From Betaproteobacteria bacterium (lineage in GTDB: Bacteria; Pseudomonadota; Gammaproteobacteria; Burkholderiales; SG8-41): a DNA stretch of 43,573 nt. The notes under the pieces were generated by a model. That model made no database searches. It worked only from the letters and a program-made list of their open reading frames with translations, and was not told the DNA's origin. Shown here piece after piece: positions 7,590-16,883 of this stretch. The stretch spans positions 1 through 43,573 of the forward strand of contig CANKUB010000027.1 in assembly GCA_947486575.1 (NCBI GenBank), given 5' to 3'. How positions within the stretch are numbered: the first letter of the stretch is position 1; each line of letters opens with the position of its first letter. The translations under genes were made by a program, and so were the position numbers.

Positions 7590-9695
7590 TCACGGAACAT
7601 CGTGAGTGGCATGGTTTGCACTGCCCGCCAGCCGCCTCGCCAGCGTGAGCGCAACGGGGTCTGTGGGAAACTCAGCGAGAATGTCGTTATAGCGTTGCAG
7701 CGCCAGCGCGCTATCTCCCGCGATGAGTGTCGCGTAAGCATCGCGTGTCAGCTTGCACAAGCGGATTGCTGCTGCGTCTGGTTCCAAATCCGCTCCGGCG
7801 CCGTACGCGCCCATCACCTCATAGATGGCGATGTGGCCCCGCCGACCCTTGACCGCAGCGTCATCAACCGGGCGCATGCAGAGCCGCTCGCCAGCCTCTT
7901 TGTAGACGCTGTGGCTGACACAGATCAGGGTGCCGTATTCCTTGTTGGTGCCTTCAAGGCGCGCGGCAATGTTCACGCCATCGCCCATCGCCGTATAGCT
8001 GATGCGCTCTGCCGAGCCGATATTGCCGACCAGCACGGCGTCGCTGTGGATGCCGATACGCACATTCAGCGGTTTAAGCCCTTCCGCCACCCAATGGGCA
8101 TTGAGCGTCTTCATGCCCTGCTGGATGCGCAACGCTGCCACGCATGCGCGCCAGGCGTGATCGTCCAGATGCACTGGCGCACCCCAGAACGCCATCACGC
8201 CATCGCCGATGAATTTATCGACGGTGCCAGACTCCTGATTGATCGATTTGGTAACCACCTCCAGATACGCCGATACGCGCAGCAACAATTCCTGTGACGG
8301 CAATTCCTCGGATAGGGTCGAGAAGGATTCAAGGTCTGAGAAAAATATGGTCAGGAACCGGCTGTGCCCGCCGATGGCGAGTTTTTGATTGGAGTCAAGA
8401 AGCTGGCGCACCAACCCCACCGGCACGAAGGCGGCGAACGAGCTGACCAGCGCATCCAGCGTGTGTATCGCCTTGGACAGCACCGCGACTTCACGGATGG
8501 GCGACTCCAGCAGCGGCAGCGGTTCGCCGCCGAGATCCTGAATCTTGGTGACTTTGGTGGCCAGTTGTTCAAGCGGCGCGGAGATCACTTTCGACAGGAT
8601 ATAGATGACCAGCAACTGGAGGCTGATCGCGATCAGCCCGAACAGCAGCAGTATCCGATTTTTATGATCAAATTCGCGGGTGAAATCGTCGAGCGGTGTG
8701 ATAACGAAAAGCTGCCATTTCTTGCCAAACTGCGGCGGCAGATTCGACAGCCCTGCAACGTACTGCTTATCGGCATTGACAAAGGTGAACAGCTTTTCGC
8801 CGTGATCCTGCCGCGAGCTGAAGGCGATGGCAGGCAGCTTGTTGCCGAGCGACGTAATGTGCTGTAGTTCGACCTTGCCGTTATCGTTGGCATAGGTTTT
8901 CGCGCGCTCGGAATTAGCGATCACACGGCCTTGATGGTCGAGCAGGTAGCTCAGGGTTCCGGGGCTGATCTTGTGTTGCGAGAGATATTCGGACAACACA
9001 TCCAGCGTGATGTCGGCAGCAGCCACGCCAGCCATTTGTCCATTGCGGTAGAACGGTGCGGCAATGGTAAAGCCGATCAGCCCCAGCGCCGCGAAGACAT
9101 CGGGGTCGGAAACCATGGGCACGCCTTCCTTTACCGCTGAGCGGTACCACAAGCGCTGGCGCGGATCGTAACTTGTCACCTGATCGGTTCTTCCGACCTC
9201 CTTGTCACTTGCGTCAAGGAAGCGATAGCGATCAACCGGCGGAGATTTTTTGGGCGCATCAATCCAGCGATAAGCGAATTTGCTGCCGGTCGGCGGCAGC
9301 TTGTCCTGGATTTTGACAGCCGGATCAATCCGCCGCGCCTGCCGGAAGGAAGCGTCTTCCATGACGATGAATACGCTGGTGACGGTTTCGCTGTAGCGCG
9401 TGATGCCGAGCAGATACTTTACCGCGCGATTGTCGCTGTAGAAATCGGGCTGCTCGCTGCCGATGGCTGCTGCACTGGCCACCAGTGATTTGATCGGGGC
9501 AAACACATTCTGGATGCTGTCGATAGCATCGATGCGAAACCGCTCGATCAGTGCGTTGGCGTTGGCGCGCGCAATGCGCTCGTTCGACACATAGCTGACA
9601 GCCACCATGACGGCAAAGACCGGCAACGTCAGTATCACAAACAAGGTCAGGATACTTGGCCGCAGCCGCAGTTTTTTCGCCGAATCTTGATTCAT
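7590..9695 (-). CDS. Membrane class III adenylate cyclase with Cache sensor and HAMP
   Basis: 701 residues. The start MNQDSAKK at 9695 gives a short cytoplasmic tail and a first membrane segment at ~14-35. Residues ~45-343 form a periplasmic Cache-type sensory domain (YDPRQRLWYRSAVKEG, a typical dCache signature, near 176-191). A second membrane segment at ~348-368 leads into a HAMP linker (SKVISAPLEQLATKV). The cyclase domain (~445-628) holds the metal aspartates in FFSDLESF (Asp454) and FIGDGVMAFWGAP (Asp498). It also has Lys494 for purine recognition and MGDGVNIAARLEG (Asp572, Asn575, Arg579). These residues fit an active, ATP-specific enzyme making cAMP in response to an extracytoplasmic ligand. 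A C-terminal ~70-residue helical tail may be one TPR-like pair. It is a lone gene between ntrX and the methyltransferase. Confidence 0.92.
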   Translation of the reverse strand: MNQDSAKKLRLRPSILTLFVILTLPVFAVMVAVSYVSNERIARANANALIERFRIDAIDSIQNVFAPIKSLVASAAAIGSEQPDFYSDNRAVKYLLGITRYSETVTSVFIVMEDASFRQARRIDPAVKIQDKLPPTGSKFAYRWIDAPKKSPPVDRYRFLDASDKEVGRTDQVTSYDPRQRLWYRSAVKEGVPMVSDPDVFAALGLIGFTIAAPFYRNGQMAGVAAADITLDVLSEYLSQHKISPGTLSYLLDHQGRVIANSERAKTYANDNGKVELQHITSLGNKLPAIAFSSRQDHGEKLFTFVNADKQYVAGLSNLPPQFGKKWQLFVITPLDDFTREFDHKNRILLLFGLIAISLQLLVIYILSKVISAPLEQLATKVTKIQDLGGEPLPLLESPIREVAVLSKAIHTLDALVSSFAAFVPVGLVRQLLDSNQKLAIGGHSRFLTIFFSDLESFSTLSEELPSQELLLRVSAYLEVVTKSINQESGTVDKFIGDGVMAFWGAPVHLDDHAWRACVAALRIQQGMKTLNAHWVAEGLKPLNVRIGIHSDAVLVGNIGSAERISYTAMGDGVNIAARLEGTNKEYGTLICVSHSVYKEAGERLCMRPVDDAAVKGRRGHIAIYEVMGAYGAGADLEPDAAAIRLCKLTRDAYATLIAGDSALALQRYNDILAEFPTDPVALTLARRLAGSANHATHDVP

Positions 9696-9864
9696 GAGTG
9701 GGTTGTTCTTGCGTCGGATCGAAGAAATTTCAGTATAGGTGAAAATGGATTTACTGTCGCAGAAAAACCATCTTTCCCTTTGTTTTATTGATATTTTTGT
9801 TGATGTGCCCACGGATGGCGCTTGCCTGCTTGCGGCTATCGGACGCTGCAATCTGACGCAGATT

Positions 9865-11115
9865 TCATTCTTCGCGCCGCGCCAGCTTCACCCCGAGCTG
9901 TTTCAACTTACGATACAGGTGCGTGCGTTCCAGCCCCACCACTTCGGCCACGCGGCTGATATTGCCGCCTTCTTTGCCGAGGTGATACTCAAAGTAGGCG
10001 CGTTCGAATTCGTCGCGCGCTTCGCGCAGCGGTTGGTCAAACGCGAGCACCTGCTGCGCGGGTTCGTGGGCGGGTTCCGGCAGTGCGCGCGCTACGTCGT
10101 CGGCGGAAATTTCATCGGTGTGCGCGGTTTGTGCGAGCGTGCGCACCACGCTTTCGAGTTGCGTGACGTTGCCCGGCCAGTCGAAATTGCGCAGCAGATT
10201 CAGTGCGGCCGTGGATAACTGGCGTGACGCAATCTCTTTGGCCTCTATCATGCGATTAAGAATCAACCCGGCCAGTTCAGGAATGTCTTCGCGATGCTGG
10301 CGCAAACTCGGCACGGTAATGGTCATCGCCGACAGCAGTTCGTAAAGTTTGGCGTCAAACGTGCCGTCGGCGGCCACGTCGGCCAATGCGCGCGATGCGC
10401 CACACACCACGCGCGTGTTGTAACGCGGCACTTTTGCGAGTAACAGCAGCAGGCCTTTTTGCTCGCTGCGTGAGAGCGTTGCGACGTCGTGGATGAACAG
10501 CGTGCCGTCGCGCGCCTGATTCAGGATTTCAATCGGTTGCTCGGCCAGTTGCGCGGTTGTTTCGGGCGTTACCCACGGTGTGTTGCGCGTGTGCAGCACG
10601 CGTGCGCATACCTCGATGCCGCAGCCCGGCTCGCCGACCAGCACCACTGAAGAACGCATGGCGGCGATACGTTCCAGCCGCTGCTTTAAATCCACAATCA
10701 GCGGCGAACGGCCCAGTGCCGCCAGCGAGGCACCGGGCTTGGGCAGTAATGCGCCATGCTTTAACGCGCGACCGACGGTGGACAGCAGCTTTTGCAGCGC
10801 GATGGGTTTTTCGAGAAAGTCGTAGGCGCCAATGCGGGTGGCTTCAACGGCGGTGTCGATGGTGCCGTGGCCGGACATCATCACCACCGGCATGGTGAGC
10901 AGGCCGCTGCTAGCCCACTCTTTAAGCAGCGTGATGCCATCGGTATCGGGCATCCAGATATCCAGCAACACCAGATCGGGCCGGGCTTCCTGCCGTCGCG
11001 AGCGCGCCTCGGTGGCGTTTTGCGCCAGCTCGATTTTGTAGCCTTCGTCAGAAAGAATTTCCGACAGCAGCTCGCGAATGCCGATTTCGTCGTCTACAAC
11101 CAATATGTGTTGCAT
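9865..11115 (-). CDS. ntrX: NtrX-type response regulator with degenerate AAA+ domain
   Basis: 416 residues, partner of the NtrY kinase encoded just upstream. The receiver domain (1-120) is intact: acidic DDE at 8-10, phospho-acceptor Asp52 (LLDIWMP), Ser81 and Lys103. The central AAA+ domain (~135-320) is eroded. Walker A reads GEPGCGIE (161-168) instead of G-E-x-G-x-G-K-E, so the nucleotide-binding lysine is Ile167. The Walker B region is TLFIHDV instead of LFLDE. No GAFTGA loop for sigma-54 contact is visible. A Fis-type HTH closes the protein (GNISRVAEVVGLERTHLYRKL). Start: GGAAGG eight bases before the ATG. It therefore probably binds DNA on phosphorylation without remodelling sigma-54 polymerase, an inference from the missing residues. 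Confidence 0.9.
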   Translation of the reverse strand: MQHILVVDDEIGIRELLSEILSDEGYKIELAQNATEARSRRQEARPDLVLLDIWMPDTDGITLLKEWASSGLLTMPVVMMSGHGTIDTAVEATRIGAYDFLEKPIALQKLLSTVGRALKHGALLPKPGASLAALGRSPLIVDLKQRLERIAAMRSSVVLVGEPGCGIEVCARVLHTRNTPWVTPETTAQLAEQPIEILNQARDGTLFIHDVATLSRSEQKGLLLLLAKVPRYNTRVVCGASRALADVAADGTFDAKLYELLSAMTITVPSLRQHREDIPELAGLILNRMIEAKEIASRQLSTAALNLLRNFDWPGNVTQLESVVRTLAQTAHTDEISADDVARALPEPAHEPAQQVLAFDQPLREARDEFERAYFEYHLGKEGGNISRVAEVVGLERTHLYRKLKQLGVKLARREE

Positions 11116-11193
11116 GACTGGTTACCTTCCTTGTTTCAACGCTGGGCTATACAAATTATTTAATAAAAACAATCAGTTATGAAACTCCATCTT

Positions 11194-13395
11194 TTATGCT
11201 GCGGTCCGCTCGCGTGCGTACCGCAGCGCAGAGGCTGGCACCGGCAGCGTAATCATCACGCGCGCGCCGTGCGGCTCAACGTTGCTGATGGCGACGCTGC
11301 CGCCGTGCTCTTCGATGATTTTTTTCACGATCACCAGGCCGAGACCGGTGCCTTTTTTCTTGGTCGTTACGTAAGGCTCAAACGCGCGCTTCATCAGATG
11401 TTCGGGGAAACCGCTGCCGTTGTCGGTCACGCTGAAACGAATGGTGCTGGCGTCACTGGCGCTGACGACGTCAATGCGCGGCACGCTCGTCTCACTCAGC
11501 GCGTCCTGCGCATTTTGCAGCAGATTGTGTATCACTTGCCGCAACTGCGCGGCATCGCCAACAATGTGCGGCAACAATTCTGCCAGATCGAGTTTGATGC
11601 TGGAGCCGAGCGATTCATAAAGCGTCAGCACTTCATGCACCAGCGCATTCAGATCCAGTTCGCGCATCGCAGGGTCGGGCGCACGGGCGTACTGGCTGAA
11701 CGCATCCACCATGCGTTTTAGCGCGGCCACTTGGTTGACAATGGTTTGTGTGGAGCGGCCCAGCATGCCCGCATCGGCTTCGTCGAGCTTGGAGGCGAGC
11801 TTCATTTGCAGGCGTTCGGCCGATAATTGTATCGGTGTCAGCGGGTTTTTGATTTCATGCGCCAGCCGCCGCGCCACTTCGGCCCACGCCGCATCGCGCT
11901 GCGCCTGCAGCACGTCGGTCACGTCGTCGAACACCACCACGCATCCGCCCGTGCTGTGGGGCAGCGGCTTGCCGCGCAACAACAATTGCTGCTCGCCGGT
12001 GGGCAGCGTGCGCACCACCTGACGCTCCCATTCCGCGTCGGCCGCTTCAGCAAAGCCCGCCTGAATTTCCAGCCCCAGCACGCGCAAGTTTTCATCAATG
12101 CCACCCCATTGCGCGGTTTTAAGATGGAGCAGTGCGTTACCTTGCAGGCCCAAAATTGCCGACGCGCTGGGGTTCGCACTTTGCAACGTCAGCGCGTCAT
12201 CGAACACCAGCACACCCGCCGACAAGTGCGCAAGAATACTTTCCAGATACGCTTTGGATTTGTTGACCTCTGCCTGATTACGCTCGGCCTCGCTGCGCGC
12301 GTCTTCGAGTTGATGCGTCATGCTGTTGAACGATTGCGTCAACTGGCCGAGCTCATCGCGACTGGCTACTGCTGCGCGACGGCTGAAGTCACCCTGCGCC
12401 ACCGCGCGTGTGCCTTCGACCAGTGCGTTCAATGGTGCGGATAACTCCTCCGATAAATAAATCGCCGCAGCCAGTGCGGCCAGCAGCGACAGCAGCAAGG
12501 TCAGCGTGAGCGTAATGCCATAGAGGCGCTTCAGGCCGAGACGGCCCACCAGCAACTCCTGATATTCGCGATAGCCCGACTGTACAATTTCGGCGTTTTG
12601 TGCCAGGCGTTGCGGCACAAAATAAATCAGTTGCAGCGCGCGGGATTCATCGGCCAGTGACAATAAATTGACCGGCGTTACCACGCGCAGCAAAAGCCCG
12701 CGTTCAGGCGTGGCGTCCGCCACCGCATAGACTTGCTGCGTACGCAGCAGCCGCAAGGCTTCGGGCGGCAGGGCTTCGGGAATGACGGTGGTGCGTTCAT
12801 TGCCCGCGGTGGCGATGACCTTGCCGCGCAGGGTATACAACGTCGCCTCATGCGCGCCCGCCTGTTCGCGCAGCGTATTGAGCATCACGGCATGTTCGGC
12901 GGCGGGGCGGTTGGTCAATTGCAGCGACATTGCACTGGCCTTGGCCTTCAGGTCTTTGAGCATATTGTCGAGCACATCCTGCGAGAGCCTGAGTCCGCCC
13001 TCGAGTGCTTTATCCACTTTGACATCGAACCACGATTCGATACTCTTGCCCAGGTACTGCATCGACATGCCGTAGAGCAACGCGCCGGGCACGATCGCCA
13101 TCAGTGACAGCAGCAGCACCAGACGCAGAGTGAGCTTGGCGCCGAATACACCGGCCTTCAAGCGCCGCCGCAGCATGACAATCTGGTGGATTACCAGCGC
13201 TGCCAGCAGTGCAGCGATGGCGCCGTTCAGCATCAGCAGCCCTTGATAGTGTTGGGCAAACAACGCGGTATTGGCGCTGGCCGTCGCGAGCAAAAACAGG
13301 CTCACCGCGCTCAAGCCCACCAGCAACACGATGGCGTGGCGTCGGCGGCGCGATGGCGCAGCGCTACCGAGCATTTGCAGGGCGCTGGGTGTCAT
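11194..13395 (-). CDS. ntrY: NtrY-type sensor histidine kinase
   Basis: 733 residues. Three N-terminal membrane segments lie at ~21-42, 50-74 and 89-111, and a fourth at ~293-316. An extracytoplasmic region lies between the third and fourth. HAMP follows (~316-370, ELSAPLNALVEGTRAVAQGDF), then a PAS-like domain (~380-500). The HisKA box is VARRLAHEIKNPLTPIQLSA with phospho-accepting His513. The ATPase domain has DNGSGFPEHL (N/G1) and KKKGTGLGLVIVKKI (G2). The start ATG overlaps the DUF4390 gene's stop (ATGA). It is the sensor for NtrX, classically linked to nitrogen, redox or envelope signals. The signal here is not deducible from sequence. Confidence 0.93.
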   Translation of the reverse strand: MTPSALQMLGSAAPSRRRRHAIVLLVGLSAVSLFLLATASANTALFAQHYQGLLMLNGAIAALLAALVIHQIVMLRRRLKAGVFGAKLTLRLVLLLSLMAIVPGALLYGMSMQYLGKSIESWFDVKVDKALEGGLRLSQDVLDNMLKDLKAKASAMSLQLTNRPAAEHAVMLNTLREQAGAHEATLYTLRGKVIATAGNERTTVIPEALPPEALRLLRTQQVYAVADATPERGLLLRVVTPVNLLSLADESRALQLIYFVPQRLAQNAEIVQSGYREYQELLVGRLGLKRLYGITLTLTLLLSLLAALAAAIYLSEELSAPLNALVEGTRAVAQGDFSRRAAVASRDELGQLTQSFNSMTHQLEDARSEAERNQAEVNKSKAYLESILAHLSAGVLVFDDALTLQSANPSASAILGLQGNALLHLKTAQWGGIDENLRVLGLEIQAGFAEAADAEWERQVVRTLPTGEQQLLLRGKPLPHSTGGCVVVFDDVTDVLQAQRDAAWAEVARRLAHEIKNPLTPIQLSAERLQMKLASKLDEADAGMLGRSTQTIVNQVAALKRMVDAFSQYARAPDPAMRELDLNALVHEVLTLYESLGSSIKLDLAELLPHIVGDAAQLRQVIHNLLQNAQDALSETSVPRIDVVSASDASTIRFSVTDNGSGFPEHLMKRAFEPYVTTKKKGTGLGLVIVKKIIEEHGGSVAISNVEPHGARVMITLPVPASALRYARERTAA

Positions 13396-13994
13396 GGCGT
13401 CACCGTCCAGCGGTACCAGTCTGAGTTGATGTTCCAGTCGCGCCCCGTATGCAGCTGAAAGGGTTTGGGTAACAGTGTGGTGTCGAGCCGCAGCCGCAGT
13501 TGCGCGGCGTAGGCGGTGTCTTTGCGCAGCGTGCCGTCGATATCCTGACGGCGGCGTATGCGGCTCATGTAATCCAGCGCTTCCTTCAGGCTGGAAAAGT
13601 TTTGATACAGCGCGCCCACACCCACGCGATACTGCCGCGTCAGTGTGTTGTAGGTGAGCCGTTGCTGTTGTTGCAGCGAGGCAAGTTTTTCGTTGGTCCA
13701 ATACCAGCGCGCGCGCATCAGCTCGAATTCCAGCGCGAAATACAGCGGCACCCCCTTGTGCAGGGCGTCATCCAGCGCTGACGTGAGCTGGATGTTGAAT
13801 TCCGCTTCGAGCAGATAGCCTTCTTCAGAGGCATTCAGCGCGGCTTTGCGCACCTCGATGCCTTCGGCGTGGGCGACAGCCGTCACGCATGCGCCTGTCG
13901 CCAGCGCGCAGCACACAATCAGACGCAGCGCCAGCCGCCAGGCCGCGCTAAGTTTTTTGCATGAGTGCGTAATAAAACCCGTCGTGAACGGCAT
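13392..13994 (-). CDS. DUF4390 family protein, exported
   Basis: 200 residues. The N-terminus is basic, followed by a hydrophobic stretch (LALRLIVCCALATGACVTAVAHA), giving a Sec-type signal peptide cleaved near AHAEG. The mature part matches the DUF4390 family found between rsmB and ntrY in Betaproteobacteria: EAEFNIQLTSALDDALHKGVPLYFALEFELMR and RWYWTNEKLASLQQQQRLTYN. Function is unknown. The conserved position suggests an accessory periplasmic role for NtrY signalling (inference). The start at 13994 overlaps rsmB by 47 bp. A later GTG within the hydrophobic core would destroy the signal peptide, so I keep the long start. It overlaps ntrY by four bases. Confidence 0.85.
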   Translation of the reverse strand: MPFTTGFITHSCKKLSAAWRLALRLIVCCALATGACVTAVAHAEGIEVRKAALNASEEGYLLEAEFNIQLTSALDDALHKGVPLYFALEFELMRARWYWTNEKLASLQQQQRLTYNTLTRQYRVGVGALYQNFSSLKEALDYMSRIRRRQDIDGTLRKDTAYAAQLRLRLDTTLLPKPFQLHTGRDWNINSDWYRWTVTP

Positions 13995-15246
13995 CTGGCA
14001 GTATCTGGCCCGCTGGCTGTTCGTTTAAATCGTTGTCGGCTGGAAATTCATCGCGGGGAAGCGCCTGTAACCGGGCGTCAGCGTGGCGCTCCATAAAGCG
14101 CTCGATCTGCGTGTGATTTTCTTCCCGGAATACAGAACACGTCACATACAGGAATTTACCACCAGCAGCCAACAGCCGCCACAATCCATCAATCACCGCT
14201 TGCTGGCGCGCGGCAAATTGCGCGATGTCGGATTCGCGCCGCGTCCATTTAATATCGGGATGGCGGCGCGTGACGCCTGATGCGCTGCACGGCACGTCAG
14301 CGAGGATGCGGTCGAACGGCACGCCGTCCCACCACGCTGCCGGGTCTGCCGCGTCGCCGCACAGTACGCTGGCTTTGAGTTGCAGCCGTTGCAGGTTGGC
14401 TTCGATGCGCGGCAGCCGCGCGGCATCGTTGTCCAGCGCGGTAAGTGCTACATCAGCGAGTTCGAGGATATGCGCGGTTTTGCCGCCGGGGGCGGCGCAG
14501 GCGTCGAGCACACGCATGCCGTTTTGCGCGTCGAGCAGCGGTGCCGCACGTTGGGCAGAGGCGTCTTGCACGGACACCTCGCCGTCGCTGAAACCCGGTA
14601 ACCGCTGCACGGGCATGGGTTTTTCAAGGACTACGGCGTGCGTCTCCAGCGCGCTGCTAACGATGCCCGCCGTGGCGAGGCGGGCGAGGTAGTCATCACG
14701 CGAGATGCGTCGCGGATTGACACGCAAGGTCATCGGTGCGTGCTGGTTACCCGCCTGCAAAATGTTAGCGAATTCAATAGGATACTGCTTGCGTATCTTG
14801 TTTATCCACCACGGCGCATACGAATAGCGTCCTTCATCGGTTTGCTGACTGGCGGCCTGCAATTCCGTTTTGCGCCGCAAAAAACTGCGCAGCACCGCGT
14901 TGATCAAGCCCTTGGCGGCTGGCGCAGGCAGCGCCACGCAGGCTTGCACTGCCTGATCGACCACGGCGTGCGGGGCGGCGTGGGTGTGTAGCAATTGATA
15001 GAGGCCGATGCGCAGCAACTGCCGCAGGCGCTCGTCGCGCAGCGGTTTGGTGAGCAGGGGCGCGAGCATGGCGTCGAGCGCGCCTTTGTAGCGCAGCACG
15101 CCGTAGCACAGGTCTTGCACCAGCGCGCGCTGGTGCGGATTATCCGCCGGGATCTGGCGCCATACGGCGGTCAGTTCCGCATCAAGATTGCGGCCTGCCA
15201 GCACCCGATCCAGTACACTCACTGCCAGCAGTTGTGCGTGTTGCAT
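13948..15246 (-). CDS. rsmB: 16S rRNA (cytosine967-C5)-methyltransferase RsmB
   Basis: 432 residues, the standard length for RsmB/Sun. The N-terminal NusB-like RNA-binding domain spans residues ~1-135 (NPHQRALVQDLCYGVLRY; HAAPHAVVDQAVQ). The C-terminal Rossmann methyltransferase domain follows, with SAM motif I VLDACAAPGGKTAHILEL. Both catalytic cysteine motifs are present: DVPCSASGVTRRHPDIKW (motif IV) and YVTCSVFREEN (motif VI, nucleophile). It methylates C967 of 16S rRNA in the cytoplasm. The ATG overlaps the fmt stop by one base (TGATG), so translation is coupled. Confidence 0.95.
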   Translation of the reverse strand: MQHAQLLAVSVLDRVLAGRNLDAELTAVWRQIPADNPHQRALVQDLCYGVLRYKGALDAMLAPLLTKPLRDERLRQLLRIGLYQLLHTHAAPHAVVDQAVQACVALPAPAAKGLINAVLRSFLRRKTELQAASQQTDEGRYSYAPWWINKIRKQYPIEFANILQAGNQHAPMTLRVNPRRISRDDYLARLATAGIVSSALETHAVVLEKPMPVQRLPGFSDGEVSVQDASAQRAAPLLDAQNGMRVLDACAAPGGKTAHILELADVALTALDNDAARLPRIEANLQRLQLKASVLCGDAADPAAWWDGVPFDRILADVPCSASGVTRRHPDIKWTRRESDIAQFAARQQAVIDGLWRLLAAGGKFLYVTCSVFREENHTQIERFMERHADARLQALPRDEFPADNDLNEQPAGQILPDAVHDGFYYALMQKT

Positions 15247-16163
15247 CAGTGGCCGAATTGTGAATTGCGTTTGAGTAAAAATCCCTTGAGGAACGTAGCA
15301 GCGGCGAGCCGTTTGCCGCCCGCGCGTTGCAATTCCAGCACCTTCAGCGCGCCTTGTCCGCAGGCAATGACGATTTCGTCGGGCGCATTGCTGCACAGCG
15401 TGCCCGGTGCTTGCGCTGCGTGATCTGCCATTTCTGCGCGCCAGATTTTGATGCGCTCAGGGCCGAGCGTCGCTACTGCACCGGGAAACGGGTTGTAGGC
15501 GCGCACGCGGCGGGCGATTTCGATGGCGGATTCGTCCCAGTCGATGAGGGCTTCGTCTTTGGTGAGCTTGGCGGCGTAGGTGGCGAGCGTTGCGTCTTGT
15601 GGCGTGGGCGTGGGCAGGTTTTGCAACGCTTCGACGATGAGTTCGCCGCCGAGCACGGCCAGGCGGTCGTGCAGTTCACCGGCGGATTCATTTCCGCCGA
15701 TAGTTATAGCGCGCTTTAACAGCATGGCGCCGGTGTCGAGGCCCGCATCCATTTGCATGATGGTGACGCCGGTGTCGAGGTCTCCCGCCAGAATCGCGCG
15801 TTGAATGGGTGCCGCACCGCGCCAACGCGGTAACAGCGACGCATGAATATTGATGCAGCCCAGACGCGGAATCGCCAGAATCTCCGGCGGCAAAATCAGC
15901 CCGTAGGCGGCGACGATCATCGCATCGGCTTTGGCGGCGGCGATTAAATCGCGCGCGTCTGCGGTTTTGAGGGTGAGCGGTTGCTCTACTTTAAGTATTT
16001 GTTTTAAAGCATATTTTTTTACATCGGAAGTCGCGAGCTTGAGGCCGCGCCCGGCAGGGCGGTCAGGCTGAGTAAGCACTAACACGAACTCATGGCCTGC
16101 CGTGATCAGCGCGTCGAGAGCGACCGCAGCGAACTCAGGTGTGCCGGCGAAAATCAGCCGCAT
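15246..16163 (-). CDS. fmt: Methionyl-tRNA formyltransferase
   Basis: 305 residues, close to the usual ~310. Family hallmarks in order: [31 protein letters not shown], and the active-site block [20 protein letters not shown] containing Asn, His and the SLLPRWRG loop. [19 protein letters not shown] follows, and then the C-terminal OB-like tRNA-binding domain. It formylates initiator Met-tRNA using 10-formyl-tetrahydrofolate. It lies downstream of def (56-bp gap) and is coupled to rsmB, the classic def-fmt-rsmB order. Confidence 0.97.
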   Translation of the reverse strand: MRLIFAGTPEFAAVALDALITAGHEFVLVLTQPDRPAGRGLKLATSDVKKYALKQILKVEQPLTLKTADARDLIAAAKADAMIVAAYGLILPPEILAIPRLGCINIHASLLPRWRGAAPIQRAILAGDLDTGVTIMQMDAGLDTGAMLLKRAITIGGNESAGELHDRLAVLGGELIVEALQNLPTPTPQDATLATYAAKLTKDEALIDWDESAIEIARRVRAYNPFPGAVATLGPERIKIWRAEMADHAAQAPGTLCSNAPDEIVIACGQGALKVLELQRAGGKRLAAATFLKGFLLKRNSQFGH

Positions 16164-16218
16164 GGGGCATTCAGCATGAGAAATTATGTCTTAAAAACAA
16201 AAGGTTAAATTATTGTGA

Positions 16219-16722
16219 CTACTCGGTATCGCGCTGCCGCTTCTTAAGCTTGGCGAGGATACGCTGTTGTTTCATGCGTGACAGCCTTTCGACGAAAACC
16301 TTGCCCTCCAGATGATCCATTTCGTGCTGGATGCACACCGCCTCCAGTCCGTCGGCCTCGTGCTCGAATGTGGCGCCGGTCGCGTCGAGGGCACGCACGC
16401 GCACGTGCTGCGCGCGCTGGGTCTTTTCGTAAATGCCGGGCACCGACAGGCAGCCTTCTTCGCAATCCGCCACGCCGTTGGCTTCGACGATTTCGGGGTT
16501 GATAAACACGCGCAGATTGTCGCGCGCAGGCGAGGTGTCGATGACAATAATGCGCTGGTGGACGTCCACCTGTGTTGCGGCGAGACCAACACCCGGCGCA
16601 CCATACATGGTGTCGCCCATGTCTTTGATTAAATTACGAATTTCGTCATTTACCCGCAGCACGGGTGTGGCCACCGTGTGCAGGCGCTTATCGGGGTACA
16701 GTAAAATAGTGAGCTTGGACAC
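16219..16722 (-). CDS. def: Peptide deformylase
   Basis: 167 residues. All three deformylase motifs are intact: GVGLAATQ (motif 1), EGCLSVPG (motif 2, metal Cys) and HEMDHLEG (motif 3, two metal His and the catalytic Glu). It removes the N-formyl group from nascent proteins using Fe(II). The predicted start is GTG at 16722 with no strong ribosome-binding site. It is first gene of the minus-strand chain, divergent from the LysM gene with ~160 bp between them that should hold both promoters; I could not place a clear -35/-10 pair there. Confidence 0.97.
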   Translation of the reverse strand: MSKLTILLYPDKRLHTVATPVLRVNDEIRNLIKDMGDTMYGAPGVGLAATQVDVHQRIIVIDTSPARDNLRVFINPEIVEANGVADCEEGCLSVPGIYEKTQRAQHVRVRALDATGATFEHEADGLEAVCIQHEMDHLEGKVFVERLSRMKQQRILAKLKKRQRDTE

Positions 16723-16883
16723 AAAAAGTCTTGCTAATAGAAGTAACTAGATGCAGAATTTAATCCAAAGTATGATGTTGCGCCGGTACAACAAACAATC
16801 TTTGTTTCGCTGAGGTTGTGTTGCGCGGGCTACGGCTGCCTTACTGATAACTCCACAGCCGTAATATCCATCGAGGTGACGCT

